From Anaerotignum sp. MB30-C6 (GTDB lineage Bacteria > Bacillota > Clostridia > Lachnospirales > Anaerotignaceae): a DNA stretch of 64,000 bases. Both the position numbers and the translations under genes were made by a program. Shown here one piece after another: positions 34,278-42,013 of this stretch (its first letter is position 1; every line of letters starts with the position of its first letter). Under the pieces are notes generated by a model that saw only the letters and a list, made by a program, of their open reading frames with translations, did no database searches and had not been told where the DNA came from. Location: NCBI RefSeq assembly GCF_030908465.1, contig NZ_CP133078.1, positions 744,001 through 808,000 of the forward strand, written 5' to 3'.

Positions 34278-34928
34278 ATGATAACCAAAGCCAAATTAAT
34301 CAGATATGACGGCCGCAACTTAATACTTGAACCTGATGAACCAATTCTTAGAGAATTGCGCCAAAAGCAAGTTGAGAATGTTGAAATAAGGATTGTAGAC
34401 GGACGTATAATCACACCAGAACAACGCAAAAGGATATTCGCTACTATTCGAGATATATCACTTTGGAGTGGGCATGAGCCTGAATATTTAAGGCAATTCC
34501 TGACGTGGGACTTTGTTTGTCAGCATGGTGGCGATACTTTCTCTTTGTCAAACACCGATGTTACAACAGCTAAGGATTTCACGAACTATCTGATTAATTT
34601 TTGCTTGCTTCATAATGTGCCCACGAAGGAACCGTTATTAGATAGAACTGAGGACATAGGCAAATATCTGTATTACTGCCTAGAGCATAAAAAATGCGCT
34701 ATCTGCAATAAAGAAGCTGAGGTGCATCATGTGGATAAGGTAGGCATGGGTAGAGATAGAAAAGAGATTGTGCATGTAGGCATGAGAGCAATCGCATTGT
34801 GTCGGGATCATCATATTTTAGCTCACGCAGATGAACAAAAACTATTTGAGCAGTACCACATATACGGAATAAAACTGGATGAATATTTGTGTAAATATTG
34901 CTTGGGCTTAAATTGCGAAGCAGATTAA
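34278..34928 (+). CDS. Putative HNHc nuclease of phage recombination module
   Basis: The 216-aa protein has a C-terminal HNH-like zinc domain, KKCAICNKEAEVHHVDKVGMGR and CRDHHILAH, which matches the phage HNHc family often adjacent to recT. The N-terminal part resembles a replication or recombination accessory domain (SLWSGHEPEYLRQFLTWDFV). ATG 34278 follows GAGGTG; TTG 34266 is an alternative. Confidence 0.8.
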   Translation: MITKAKLIRYDGRNLILEPDEPILRELRQKQVENVEIRIVDGRIITPEQRKRIFATIRDISLWSGHEPEYLRQFLTWDFVCQHGGDTFSLSNTDVTTAKDFTNYLINFCLLHNVPTKEPLLDRTEDIGKYLYYCLEHKKCAICNKEAEVHHVDKVGMGRDRKEIVHVGMRAIALCRDHHILAHADEQKLFEQYHIYGIKLDEYLCKYCLGLNCEAD

Positions 34929-34943
34929 TTTTGGAGGTGAAAC

Positions 34944-35288
34944 ATGGGGAAATTCAGTAGAGATAAAGGCAAAAGGGGCGAGCGAGAGCTTGCCTCAAAG
35001 CTTAAAGAATACGGCTATAAAGCGGAACGAGGGCAACAGTATTGCGGAGTCAATGGCAACGCCGACGTAATAGGGCTAGAGGGTATCCATATTGAGTGTA
35101 AGCGTGTTGAAAGGCTTAACCTAGAGGATGCCATGGTACAGTCCAAAAGCGAAGCTAAGGAAGGAGAATTGCCTTGTGTAATGCATCGCAAAAATAATCA
35201 CGAATGGGTTGTGATTATGCCGCTGGATGATTGGATAAAGATGTACCGAGATTATGAGCCACCTGTACCATTTGAGGGGGATGAGTAA
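34944..35288 (+). CDS. Holliday-junction-resolvase-like PD-(D/E)XK endonuclease
   Basis: In the 114-aa protein the pattern RGERELASKLKEYGY, NADVIGLEGIHIECKRVE (Asp and Glu-x-Lys) and the basic N-terminus GKFSRDKGKRG match small archaeal Hjc-like resolvases found in phages. It would cut branched recombination or replication intermediates. It starts after GGAGGTG and ends touching the replication initiator gene. Confidence 0.8.
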   Translation: MGKFSRDKGKRGERELASKLKEYGYKAERGQQYCGVNGNADVIGLEGIHIECKRVERLNLEDAMVQSKSEAKEGELPCVMHRKNNHEWVVIMPLDDWIKMYRDYEPPVPFEGDE

Positions 35289-36094
35289 TGGCAGAGAGAA
35301 GAATGTTTGCAAAAAAAATAACTGAAAGCGATGCTTTTTTAGATATGCCAGCAAGTACACAGGCTTTATATTTCCATTTGAATATGTCGGCGGATGATGA
35401 TGGATTTGTTAATAATCCAAAGAAAATTCAACGTATGGTGGGGGCTTCAACCGATGACTTAAAACTATTAATTGCAAAGAGTTTTATTATAACTTTTGAT
35501 AGTGGAATTATCGTGATTAAACACTGGAAAATGCACAATTACATACAGTCGGATAGGTATAAACCTACAGACTATATTGACGAAAAGTCATTGTTAACTC
35601 TTAAAAAAAATAAGGCTTATTCGGTCAATGTATCCAGTTCGGATACAGAATGTATCCAAGATGTATCCGTAGGTAAGGTAAGGGAAGGTAAGGTTAGTTT
35701 AGGTAAGGTAAGGGAAGGTAAGGTTAGTTTAGGTAAGGTAAGGGAAGTTAAGAGTAAAGAAGAAAAGAAAACACCTTTTTCCCCCACTGCCTATATCCAA
35801 GAACAATCTTTTTCTCCTTCTCTCGAAGAAAAAGTCCTTGAGTGGTTTAGCTACAAAAAAGAACGTAGAGAGTCATACAAGGAAACAGGGCTTAAATCTT
35901 TATGCACCCAGATTAAGAATAAGGCTAATAAGTATGGCGAACAGGTTGTAATTGATTTGATTACAGAGTGCATGGCTAACGGCTGGAAAGGCATTATCTG
36001 GGACAAGTTAAAAAGCCAACCAGCACAAAAAAATAACAGTACCAACGGTAACGTATTTCTTGATATTGCCGTAGAAGGGAATGATGTGTTTTGA
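35288..36094 (+). CDS. Phage replication initiator / replisome organiser
   Basis: The 268-aa protein has an N-terminal winged-helix domain (SDAFLDMPASTQALYFHLNMSADDDGFV, about 14-41) common to phage replication proteins, a low-complexity middle in which GKVREGKVSL repeats, and a C-terminal DnaD-like domain (about 180-245; SLCTQIKNKANKYGEQVV). The repeat is encoded by exact 30-bp iterons, suggesting that the origin lies inside the gene as in lambda O. A helicase loader gene follows with 4 bp overlap. Confidence 0.82.
   Translation: MAERRMFAKKITESDAFLDMPASTQALYFHLNMSADDDGFVNNPKKIQRMVGASTDDLKLLIAKSFIITFDSGIIVIKHWKMHNYIQSDRYKPTDYIDEKSLLTLKKNKAYSVNVSSSDTECIQDVSVGKVREGKVSLGKVREGKVSLGKVREVKSKEEKKTPFSPTAYIQEQSFSPSLEEKVLEWFSYKKERRESYKETGLKSLCTQIKNKANKYGEQVVIDLITECMANGWKGIIWDKLKSQPAQKNNSTNGNVFLDIAVEGNDVF
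35630..35747. repeat. Candidate phage replication origin: iterons and inverted repeats
   Basis: A 30-bp unit starting AGGTAAGGTAAGGGAAGG repeats exactly at 35671 and 35701, with a 17-bp partial third copy at 35731. Upstream, TGTATCC occurs at 35630, 35651 and 35662 and inverted as GGATACA at 35641. An A-rich tract precedes these at about 35605. The whole lies inside the initiator gene. Confidence 0.6.
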
Positions 36095-36645
36095 CAGAGA
36101 AAGAAACGGCCAAGATTATGGCGGTTCTCAAAGTGGCTTACCCGAGGTATTATCAGGGGCTGTCAGTAGAAGAGGCAAAGCAGGCGGTGGCTCTATGGAC
36201 GTCAATGCTTATTGATTATCAATATGAGTTAGTATCAAAGGCAGTAAAGGCGCTGATTGCCACAGAAAAGTTTCCACCTACTGTCGCAGACGTAATCGAA
36301 AAAATAAACCTCGTCACTTCAAAGCCTCAGCTAAGTGAAATTGAAGCGTGGGGGCTTGTGAAAAAAGCCATAAGGAATAGTACATACCACAGTGAGGAAG
36401 AATTTAACGCCTTACCGCAAAGCATACAGGATGCAATCGGAAACCATGGCGCCCTTAGAGAATGGGCCATGAGCGAAGAAGAAGGAAGTGAAACGGTTAT
36501 CGCAAGTAACTTCATGCGTTCGTATAGGACTAAATCAAAACAGACAAAGGAGTTAAAAGCCTTGCCTAGTGATGTGAAGGAGTTTATGCAGATAGCATCG
36601 GGAAGCTTTGATATGCAAAAGGCAATCAAAAATAAGGAGGAGTGA
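36091..36645 (+). CDS. Replicative helicase loader/inhibitor-like protein
   Basis: The 184-aa protein has MAVLKVAYPRYYQG followed by ALWTSMLIDYQYELVSKAVKALI and FPPTVADVIEKI, the pattern of the phage loader family that delivers DnaB-type helicase (G39P type). It begins at TTG 36091, overlapping the initiator stop. Position between initiator and SSB agrees. The C-terminus is charged and helical. Confidence 0.78.
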   Translation: MTEKETAKIMAVLKVAYPRYYQGLSVEEAKQAVALWTSMLIDYQYELVSKAVKALIATEKFPPTVADVIEKINLVTSKPQLSEIEAWGLVKKAIRNSTYHSEEEFNALPQSIQDAIGNHGALREWAMSEEEGSETVIASNFMRSYRTKSKQTKELKALPSDVKEFMQIASGSFDMQKAIKNKEE

Positions 36646-36648
36646 CCT

Positions 36649-37068
36649 ATCAATAAAGTAATTTTAATGGGCCGCCTAACAAAAGACCCAGAGGTTAGAT
36701 ATAGCCAAGGCAAAGAGCCTTTGGTGGTTGCAAGATATACATTAGCGGTAAACCGAAGATTTAAACGTCAAGGCGAACCTGATGCCGATTTTATCAACTG
36801 TGTTTCTTTCGGTAAGGCGGGAGAGTTTGCTGAAAGGTATTTCAAAAAGGGACAGATGGTTAGCATTGTCGGCAGGTTACAAGTTCGTTCATGGGATGAT
36901 AACGAGGGCAAAAAACGCTGGTCGACGGACGTTGTGGCTGAGGAACAGTATTTTGCAGAGAGCAAGAACTCTAATGCGGGGAATCCTGCACCGGCGAAAC
37001 AAGAGAGTGAAGATGGATTTTATCCGATAGATGAAAGTATTGAGGATGATGATCTCCCTTTTAATTAA
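36649..37068 (+). CDS. ssb: Single-stranded DNA-binding protein with apparent ATC start
   Basis: The OB-fold SSB of 139 aa has NKVILMGRLTKDPEVRY at the N-terminus and an acidic tip EDDDLPF at the C-terminus, the partner-binding tail. The family always begins M-N-K-V, and the codon at that place is ATC (36649), exactly eight bases after AAGGAGG; the first ATG (36667) is six codons later and lacks a ribosome site. Either ATC is used or an ATG was mutated. Confidence 0.85.
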   Translation: MNKVILMGRLTKDPEVRYSQGKEPLVVARYTLAVNRRFKRQGEPDADFINCVSFGKAGEFAERYFKKGQMVSIVGRLQVRSWDDNEGKKRWSTDVVAEEQYFAESKNSNAGNPAPAKQESEDGFYPIDESIEDDDLPFN

Positions 37069-37140
37069 ACCATCGTAAGTTGATCGGGTACGGTGGTTTA
37101 TAGAGATCAAAAAAGAAGTCTGATTTACAGGAGGAAGATT

Positions 37141-37464
37141 ATGGGACGATTGACAGAAGCAAATAAATTATATAATTCACTGCTTTTAAGAAGATTGCAA
37201 GCGTTTGAAGATTTGGGGTTTGAACCAAATCAAATAACACCGAAAAAGGGTTCTGCTGCGGCGAAAAATCGGCACGAGGTGGAGTTGACAATTAAAACCA
37301 GAAAAGGCGGCAACGGATGTCTATATGAAATCGTAATGGACGGCAGAAAAATGACATCAGGGGAATTTGCGGCTGCGGTGAAAATCAATCCAAATACTAT
37401 ACGATCATGGATAAACAACGACACTTTTTACGAGGGTTTGAGAAAGAGGGGTATTATTTTATGA
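37141..37464 (+). CDS. Small basic protein with C-terminal HTH
   Basis: The 107-aa protein has a C-terminal helix-turn-helix (SGEFAAAVKINPNTIRSWINN) after a basic N-terminal half. It is likely a DNA-binding early phage protein; function unknown. ATG 37141 follows CAGGAGG. The stop overlaps the next gene as ATGA. Confidence 0.6.
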   Translation: MGRLTEANKLYNSLLLRRLQAFEDLGFEPNQITPKKGSAAAKNRHEVELTIKTRKGGNGCLYEIVMDGRKMTSGEFAAAVKINPNTIRSWINNDTFYEGLRKRGIIL

Positions 37465-37730
37465 TCAAGCTAATCAGAGATTATTGCATTGATGGACAAG
37501 CATACGATTATGCCTTGAAGCTAGACACAAAGAAGGATGATAAAGACGGAAAACGTGTTTATTCTGTCATTGGATATTACGGCACCGTTGATGGATGCAT
37601 ACAGGGGCTTTATAAGGTGCTGTGTCGCAAGTTGGTAGCTGAGGAAGTATTAACACTCAAAGAGGCGGAAAAACGCTTTCAGGACATTGCAAATGAGTTA
37701 AAAGTGGTTATGCCAGATTGTTTCAAGTGA
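37461..37730 (+). CDS. 89-aa phage protein of unknown function
   Basis: Starts MIKLIRDYCIDGQAYDYAL at the overlapping ATGA. An alpha/beta-looking small protein with DGCIQGLYKVLCRKLV and LKEAEKRFQDI helices. No named family assigned. Confidence 0.6.
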   Translation: MIKLIRDYCIDGQAYDYALKLDTKKDDKDGKRVYSVIGYYGTVDGCIQGLYKVLCRKLVAEEVLTLKEAEKRFQDIANELKVVMPDCFK

Positions 37731-37739
37731 GGTGTGAAG

Positions 37740-38084
37740 ATGATACGAGAAAAACTACTACACGGAATTAATAGCCTCGTCCTAGAGGAATTAGAAACAG
37801 CCAATCAAACCTTCCCTTTGTTTGCATCTAATCACGAGGCCCATGCGGTAATGCGGGAAGAATACGAGGAGTCAATGGAGAAAGTTGACCTTGTTCGTGA
37901 GGGATTAGAACTGCACTGGGAGGCAACTAAAAATAATTGCATTGGTATTGGTTGGTTGGAAGAAATGTCCAAGAACGGCAGAATGGCTATTGCTGAATTG
38001 ATTCAGTTTGTGGCTATGACGGAAAAGGCCATATTAAGTGCAAGCAGGAGGGATGCAGATGGCGAAAGAACAGAAAACCTCTGA
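37740..38084 (+). CDS. 114-aa helical phage protein of unknown function
   Basis: An all-helical protein of early phage regions (ASNHEAHAVMREEYEESMEKV, IGIGWLEEMSKNGRMAIAELIQF). ATG 37740 follows GAGGTG; GTG 37734 is the longer alternative. It overlaps the next gene by 26 bp. Confidence 0.6.
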   Translation: MIREKLLHGINSLVLEELETANQTFPLFASNHEAHAVMREEYEESMEKVDLVREGLELHWEATKNNCIGIGWLEEMSKNGRMAIAELIQFVAMTEKAILSASRRDADGERTENL

Positions 38085-38436
38085 ATGCATTGAAAGCTTT
38101 CTAGACCTCTTGAACAACGTCGAAAGCCTCCATCAATGCTATCAGGCGGAAATATCCAGACAGGACAAGCTTACACAGGACTATTTACATATGCTTGAGT
38201 TTGGAGACGTTCAACCAAGTAAAAAGGTGAAGTTTGCAAACGATTTAAAACGATCAAGGCAGGATAGGCGGTACTACAAAGATAGGCTGGAAGAAATACA
38301 GCCATTATATGAGTTTTGGCAGAACAACCGCAAAATGATTGGGATACTCCAAAATACACTTGGTGCGGTTAGGAAACAAGAGAAATACCATGAATGTAGG
38401 GTGTATAGGCCTAGGGTGCTAGTACGAGAAAATTAA
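38059..38436 (+). CDS. 125-aa helical phage protein of unknown function
   Basis: A helical protein with many Gln, Arg and Lys residues. ATG 38059 is seven bases after AGGAGGG and is preferred to ATG 38053. It overlaps the previous gene. No family recognised. Confidence 0.55.
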   Translation: MAKEQKTSECIESFLDLLNNVESLHQCYQAEISRQDKLTQDYLHMLEFGDVQPSKKVKFANDLKRSRQDRRYYKDRLEEIQPLYEFWQNNRKMIGILQNTLGAVRKQEKYHECRVYRPRVLVREN

Positions 38437-38447
38437 ATAAAGACGGA

Positions 38448-38520
38448 AGGAGTAAGAGGTTTGGTCGACCGAAAACAGCTGTTTACTCCTGTGAATGAAA
38501 ATGAAGGTAGATATCTTTAA
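38448..38520 (+). promoter_or_regulatory. Leader hairpin and possible 19-codon leader ORF before the methylase
   Basis: AGGAGTAA (38448-38455) pairs with TTACTCCT (38483-38490), burying the only Shine-Dalgarno (GGAAGGAG). TTG 38461, eight bases after that site, opens a 19-codon frame ending at 38520, overlapping the methylase start at 38495. Translation of the leader could open the stem and couple to the methylase. Confidence 0.4.
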
Positions 38521-39061
38521 TACTGATAAGAAGTACCAAATTATTTATGCAGATCCGCCTTGGGAATATAAAGAAAGTGGTAGTGGTGTAAGAGGATGTG
38601 CAGGACTTGCGGAAAGATATAACGGTGTAATGACAAAAGACGAAATATTTAAATTGCCCATAGAAAAAATTAGTGACGAAACGAGCATCTTGTTTCTTTG
38701 GGTGACGTTTCCAAGGTTAGAGCAAGGTTTGGAAACGATAAAAGCATGGGGGTTTGAGTATTACGGCTTGGGTTTTGACTGGATAAAAACAAGTAAAAAT
38801 GGAAATCCATCTTGGGGGATGGGATACTACACAAGGCAAAACACTGAGGTATGCTTGATTGGTGTAAAAAAGAAACCAAAAAGAATAAAACCATTGGTTA
38901 GAAATGTTCTGTCTGTTGTCCACTCTGAACGCAGAGAACATTCCCGTAAGCCAGATTGCATAAGAGATTACATAGTTAATATTTGCGGCGACATACCTAG
39001 AATAGAGTTATTTGCACGTCAATGCGTAGATGGCTGGGATTGTTGGGGGAATGAGGTGTAA
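38495..39061 (+). CDS. MT-A70-family adenine N6-methyltransferase
   Basis: The 188-aa protein has the catalytic motif YADPPWEY (about 18-25) and later MT-A70 stretches ILFLWVTFPRLEQGLE, GMGYYTRQNTEVCLIGVKKK and RNVLSVVHSERREHSRKPD. Phage copies methylate adenine in DNA, often protecting it from restriction. It has no free ribosome site; the only one is in a hairpin shared with a short leader frame. Confidence 0.85.
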   Translation: MKMKVDIFNTDKKYQIIYADPPWEYKESGSGVRGCAGLAERYNGVMTKDEIFKLPIEKISDETSILFLWVTFPRLEQGLETIKAWGFEYYGLGFDWIKTSKNGNPSWGMGYYTRQNTEVCLIGVKKKPKRIKPLVRNVLSVVHSERREHSRKPDCIRDYIVNICGDIPRIELFARQCVDGWDCWGNEV

Positions 39062-39063
39062 CC

Positions 39064-39399
39064 ATGAACATAGATGAAACGGTAAAGGCGTTACGGGATA
39101 GATTAACTCCAAATGGAGCTATTACACTTGATGCTGACGGAGTTGGTTATATCCTAGACATGATTGAACGCATGGGGAATCTAGTTGAAAAGTACGAATG
39201 CGAGGTTATACCAGATTATCATAAGCTATGCGAACAGCTTCAAGCGGAAAATGAGCGGTTGAAATCAAAACACGAGAGCAAGGATGACTGCATCTATTAC
39301 ATACGGAATGAGGCTGGGTATTGCAAATCAGAGAAACGGAACAGCGTATATTGCACAGGTGTTGACTGTGGTTTTCGCAAATGTATTGAGGAGGAATAA
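39064..39399 (+). CDS. Coiled-coil phage protein with cysteine-rich tail
   Basis: A 111-aa protein with a helical N-terminal half and coiled-coil (CEQLQAENERLKSKHESK), then a Cys-rich end (YCTGVDCGFRKCIEEE). It starts 2 bp after the methylase stop. No function known. Confidence 0.6.
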   Translation: MNIDETVKALRDRLTPNGAITLDADGVGYILDMIERMGNLVEKYECEVIPDYHKLCEQLQAENERLKSKHESKDDCIYYIRNEAGYCKSEKRNSVYCTGVDCGFRKCIEEE

Positions 39400-39401
39400 C
39401 C

Positions 39402-39821
39402 ATGCGAGAGATTTTGTTTAGAGGGAAACGGAAGGATAATGGCGAGTGGGTAGAGGGGTTGCCATCATATAATTGCTTTGATTTGGCTGGAGAAATTACT
39501 GATATAGAAGTTTTCGATGGAGTGTGCTCTGATTTTGTAGAGGTTATCCCTGAATCCGTCGGGCAGTTTACAGGGCGAGTTGCCGAGGAAGAAAAGAAAA
39601 TCTTCGAAGGGGATAAATGCATCCTGACCACATTTAACTATAATGGGCATGATTACCAGCATGAGGTTGTTGTTGAATATTCAGGCGGAGCATTTTACTT
39701 TGTGAACGATGAAAAAGAATTTTGTATGTGTGTGGCAGAGGTTGGAGATACCGAAAGCGATGTTGTAATCATCGGCAATATCCACGGCACAGACTTGCTG
39801 AAAGGGGAGGATGCGGAATGA
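39402..39821 (+). CDS. YopX-family phage protein
   Basis: The 139-aa protein begins MREILFRGKRKDNGEWVEG, the YopX family hallmark, and ends DVVIIGNIHGTDLL, the conserved closing strand. YopX proteins are widespread in Firmicutes phages, without known function. GAGGAGG precedes the start; the stop overlaps the next gene as ATGA. Confidence 0.85.
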   Translation: MREILFRGKRKDNGEWVEGLPSYNCFDLAGEITDIEVFDGVCSDFVEVIPESVGQFTGRVAEEEKKIFEGDKCILTTFNYNGHDYQHEVVVEYSGGAFYFVNDEKEFCMCVAEVGDTESDVVIIGNIHGTDLLKGEDAE

Positions 39822-40138
39822 AACCGATCAGAGATGCAATCAAACAATTGGAATGCATGGCAACAAATCTAATGGGCGAAGTTCAAAACGGAAACGGATT
39901 GGCAACTTTGAACTATGTCGCTCTTGATGCAGCCATTCAAGCCCTGCAAGAAAAACTCGAACGGGAGAACGGGTGTGAGTATTGTATGGGAGACACTAAA
40001 GAATTAATTGACGGCGAAACAACTTTGTTTATAACAAGAGATGATGAAGCTTTTTATGCTGATTGGAATGGTCAGGGAGATTTAGAGTTTAAATTTTGTC
40101 CTATGTGTGGTAGAAAGCTAAAGCCGAAAGGGGTGTGA
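39818..40138 (+). CDS. Zinc-ribbon phage protein
   Basis: A 106-aa protein with two cysteine pairs, CEYCMG and CPMCGRKL, framing about 45 residues. ATG 39818 overlaps the yopX stop. The CxMCGRKL ending is common in small phage proteins of this class. Function unknown. Confidence 0.65.
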   Translation: MKPIRDAIKQLECMATNLMGEVQNGNGLATLNYVALDAAIQALQEKLERENGCEYCMGDTKELIDGETTLFITRDDEAFYADWNGQGDLEFKFCPMCGRKLKPKGV

Positions 40139-40140
40139 GT

Positions 40141-40431
40141 ATGGCTAGATACATAGATGCGGATATTGCAGAAAAATCCTTACGGCAATATGCCGAGCAG
40201 AAACACGCCAATGGAGAAATTGAACTTGCAAACGGGATTTTAAAGGCTGTCTGTAAATTGAGAACACTTCCCTCCGCCGACGTGAAAGAGGTTGTTCGGG
40301 GAGGGTGGATTGAACATATAAACAGTTATGAAAATTATTGTGAATGTAGTCGTTGTGGATATATACCAGATTCCCCGCTTGACGAAACTAATTTTTGTCC
40401 CAACTGTGGGGCTGGGATGGGGGTGGAGTAG
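40141..40431 (+). CDS. Zinc-ribbon phage protein
   Basis: A 96-aa protein beginning MARYIDADIAEKSLR and ending with two Cys pairs, CSRCGY and CPNCGA, a type recurrent in clostridial phages. ATG 40141 follows AAAGGGG; GTG 40135 is possible. Function unknown. Confidence 0.68.
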   Translation: MARYIDADIAEKSLRQYAEQKHANGEIELANGILKAVCKLRTLPSADVKEVVRGGWIEHINSYENYCECSRCGYIPDSPLDETNFCPNCGAGMGVE

Positions 40432-40866
40432 ATGGAACGAGTTTCCGATGAAGCACTTGATATATTAAACGAATTGCATACGGAGCATTTAGCTTATCAG
40501 TCTGAATATTTACCATTGGTTGAGTGCGTGAATGTATGTAGTGAATATGAAGATACAGGTATAACACCTGACGAAATTAACCAGCTAAAAGCCGAAAACG
40601 CCGCACTCAAGGCCAGACTGGATAAGGCGGTGGAGCTGCCGTGTAAATTTGGAGATACAGTTTATGTGTTGATGCAAAGAAATGCCACAACAGAGGTCGT
40701 GAAAGGCACGTTTAAAAATGTTCGACGGTACGACGATGATGTATGGTGGGTAGAGTTTTCTGATATTTGGATTGACAAAACTCTTGACGATTTCGGCAAG
40801 ACCGTATTCCTCACCAAAGCCGAAGCACAGGCGAAGTTGGATGCGATGAAAGGCGGTGCGGAATGA
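40432..40866 (+). CDS. Conserved clostridial phage protein of unknown function
   Basis: The 144-aa protein has YEDTGITPDEINQLKAENAALKARL coiled-coil in the middle and FGDTVYVL ... FGKTVFLTKAEAQAKLDAM at the end, a pattern recurring in Lachnospiraceae phages. It starts directly at the previous stop and overlaps the DUF551 gene by 4 bp. Confidence 0.68.
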   Translation: MERVSDEALDILNELHTEHLAYQSEYLPLVECVNVCSEYEDTGITPDEINQLKAENAALKARLDKAVELPCKFGDTVYVLMQRNATTEVVKGTFKNVRRYDDDVWWVEFSDIWIDKTLDDFGKTVFLTKAEAQAKLDAMKGGAE

Positions 40867-41087
40867 GCAGATGGATTAGCGTTAAGGATAGATTGCCAAA
40901 AGAAAGGGAAGAAGTATGGATTGCATGTAAATCAGGTGCATTTCTTGCGGGGGAATATTACATGCATGAGGGAAAGCAAAATTGGAGCGCCCGTAATGTG
41001 GCTGGAACCTTAATACATATAGCGACAAAGCACATTACCCACTGGGCGATACCTGAACCGCCAAAGGAGTGTTTGCGTGAGCGATAA
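40863..41087 (+). CDS. DUF551 phage protein
   Basis: A 74-aa protein with the DUF551 signature: RWISVKDRLPKEREEVWIAC and the ending ITHWAIPEPP. Widespread in phages, function unknown. It overlaps its neighbours on both sides. Confidence 0.85.
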   Translation: MSRWISVKDRLPKEREEVWIACKSGAFLAGEYYMHEGKQNWSARNVAGTLIHIATKHITHWAIPEPPKECLRER

Positions 41088-41235
41088 ATTTTGGTACAGA
41101 TTCTTAAATTTTATGATTGCGTTTATGATGTTTTGTTTAGTTGTGACGTATATAAAAGGTGATTATATGCGTAGTATATGCTACCTGCTAATGGCGATAC
41201 TAGGGCAACTTATGATATTAGAGGTCAAGGAGTGA
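41077..41235 (+). CDS. 52-aa two-span membrane peptide
   Basis: GTG 41077 lies seven bases after AAAGGAG and encodes 52 residues with two hydrophobic helices (FLNFMIAFMMFCLVVTYI and ICYLLMAILGQLMIL) joined by KGDYMRS. It overlaps the DUF551 stop by 11 bp. No family recognised. Confidence 0.6.
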   Translation: MSDKFWYRFLNFMIAFMMFCLVVTYIKGDYMRSICYLLMAILGQLMILEVKE

Positions 41236-41239
41236 TTTC

Positions 41240-41422
41240 ATGGTTACCTGTTGCAAAGATTGTACAAGCCGCCATTATAAGTGCCATGGAACGTGTAAAA
41301 CGTATCAGGCATGGGTAGATGAGTCTAAGGCTGAAAAGGCTGAGAAAGCGAAGAAGGCGGACGGAATAAGCTACAATATTGAACGAGCGGTACAGATTAG
41401 GAGAAGGATGGGGAGAGGATGA
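41240..41422 (+). CDS. 60-aa cysteine-rich phage protein
   Basis: Starts MVTCCKDCTSRHYKCHGTC, a Cys/His cluster fit for zinc, followed by a charged helix. It is clearly related to the gene at 42014. CAAGGAG precedes it and the next gene overlaps as ATGA. Confidence 0.65.
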   Translation: MVTCCKDCTSRHYKCHGTCKTYQAWVDESKAEKAEKAKKADGISYNIERAVQIRRRMGRG

Positions 41423-41574
41423 GCAGAGTGGTTAAAATCACAATGGAAGTTGATGAAGCAGAATTAAAAGAATTCCTTGATGATCATTATGGATATGACG
41501 AGGAAGACGACAAGGAATATTCAGACGAAGAAATCGAAATAGCTATCAAGGATGAAATCGGGTGTTTGATTTGA
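41419..41574 (+). CDS. 51-aa acidic phage protein
   Basis: Encodes 51 residues starting MSRVVKITMEVDEAELKEFL, with a strongly acidic middle (YDEEDDKEYSDEE). It overlaps the previous stop as ATGA. Acidic small early proteins sometimes mimic DNA, but nothing specific supports that here. Confidence 0.55.
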   Translation: MSRVVKITMEVDEAELKEFLDDHYGYDEEDDKEYSDEEIEIAIKDEIGCLI

Positions 41575-41654
41575 TTTATAGGCTAAAAGGTTTCCTCTGC
41601 CGACTGATTGTTAACGTATCGGTCTGGTTGGATAGGGATAAGATGCCGTTTTGA
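41571..41654 (+). CDS. Possible 27-aa peptide
   Basis: TTG 41571 overlaps the preceding stop (TTGA) and encodes 27 residues with a short hydrophobic stretch (GFLCRLIVNVSVWL). Tiny and weakly supported; kept because it fills the only gap in a run of coupled genes. Confidence 0.3.
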   Translation: MIYRLKGFLCRLIVNVSVWLDRDKMPF

Positions 41655-41665
41655 GGGGGTGCAAA

Positions 41666-41845
41666 ATGAAACAGGAGAATTTGGTATCGCAATCCGAAAC
41701 AATAGGCGTTTTGGAAATGCGGAAATTATCGGAACTAAATAGAACACTGCTACACATGCTTACCCAACAGGAGTTCTTGGCTATTGTAGGTGTGTATAAA
41801 GGCGTTATTGACAGACTGGTAGCAGAGAATGGGGTGGGAGGATGA
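41666..41845 (+). CDS. 59-aa helical phage protein
   Basis: ATG 41666 follows GAGGGGGTG and encodes 59 residues, mostly helical (LEMRKLSELNRTLLHMLTQQ). The stop overlaps the next ATG. Function unknown. Confidence 0.55.
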   Translation: MKQENLVSQSETIGVLEMRKLSELNRTLLHMLTQQEFLAIVGVYKGVIDRLVAENGVGG

Positions 41846-42009
41846 AAGTGGTTAGATTTATTAAAAATTTTAATAAAGACTTAAATCATGATTCATGCCG
41901 AGGATGTAAAGGAGCGTACGGAAATGGAAGTGTATATAATCCTATGGTTCTAAAATGCCAATGCAGACTAGAAGAAATGCCGATTAGCTTAGAAGGAAAA
42001 GGCTGGTGA
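41842..42009 (+). CDS. 55-aa cysteine-pair phage protein
   Basis: ATG 41842 follows GGGAGG and encodes 55 residues with SCRGCKGAYGNG and LKCQCRLEE, two Cys pairs that may bind zinc. Function unknown. Confidence 0.55.
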   Translation: MKVVRFIKNFNKDLNHDSCRGCKGAYGNGSVYNPMVLKCQCRLEEMPISLEGKGW

Positions 42010-42013
42010 TTAA

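Noticed and set aside
35671-35747. Short regularly spaced repeats that could be mistaken for CRISPR
   Set aside because: Repeats are contiguous with no unique spacers and lie inside a coding frame, so they are iterons.
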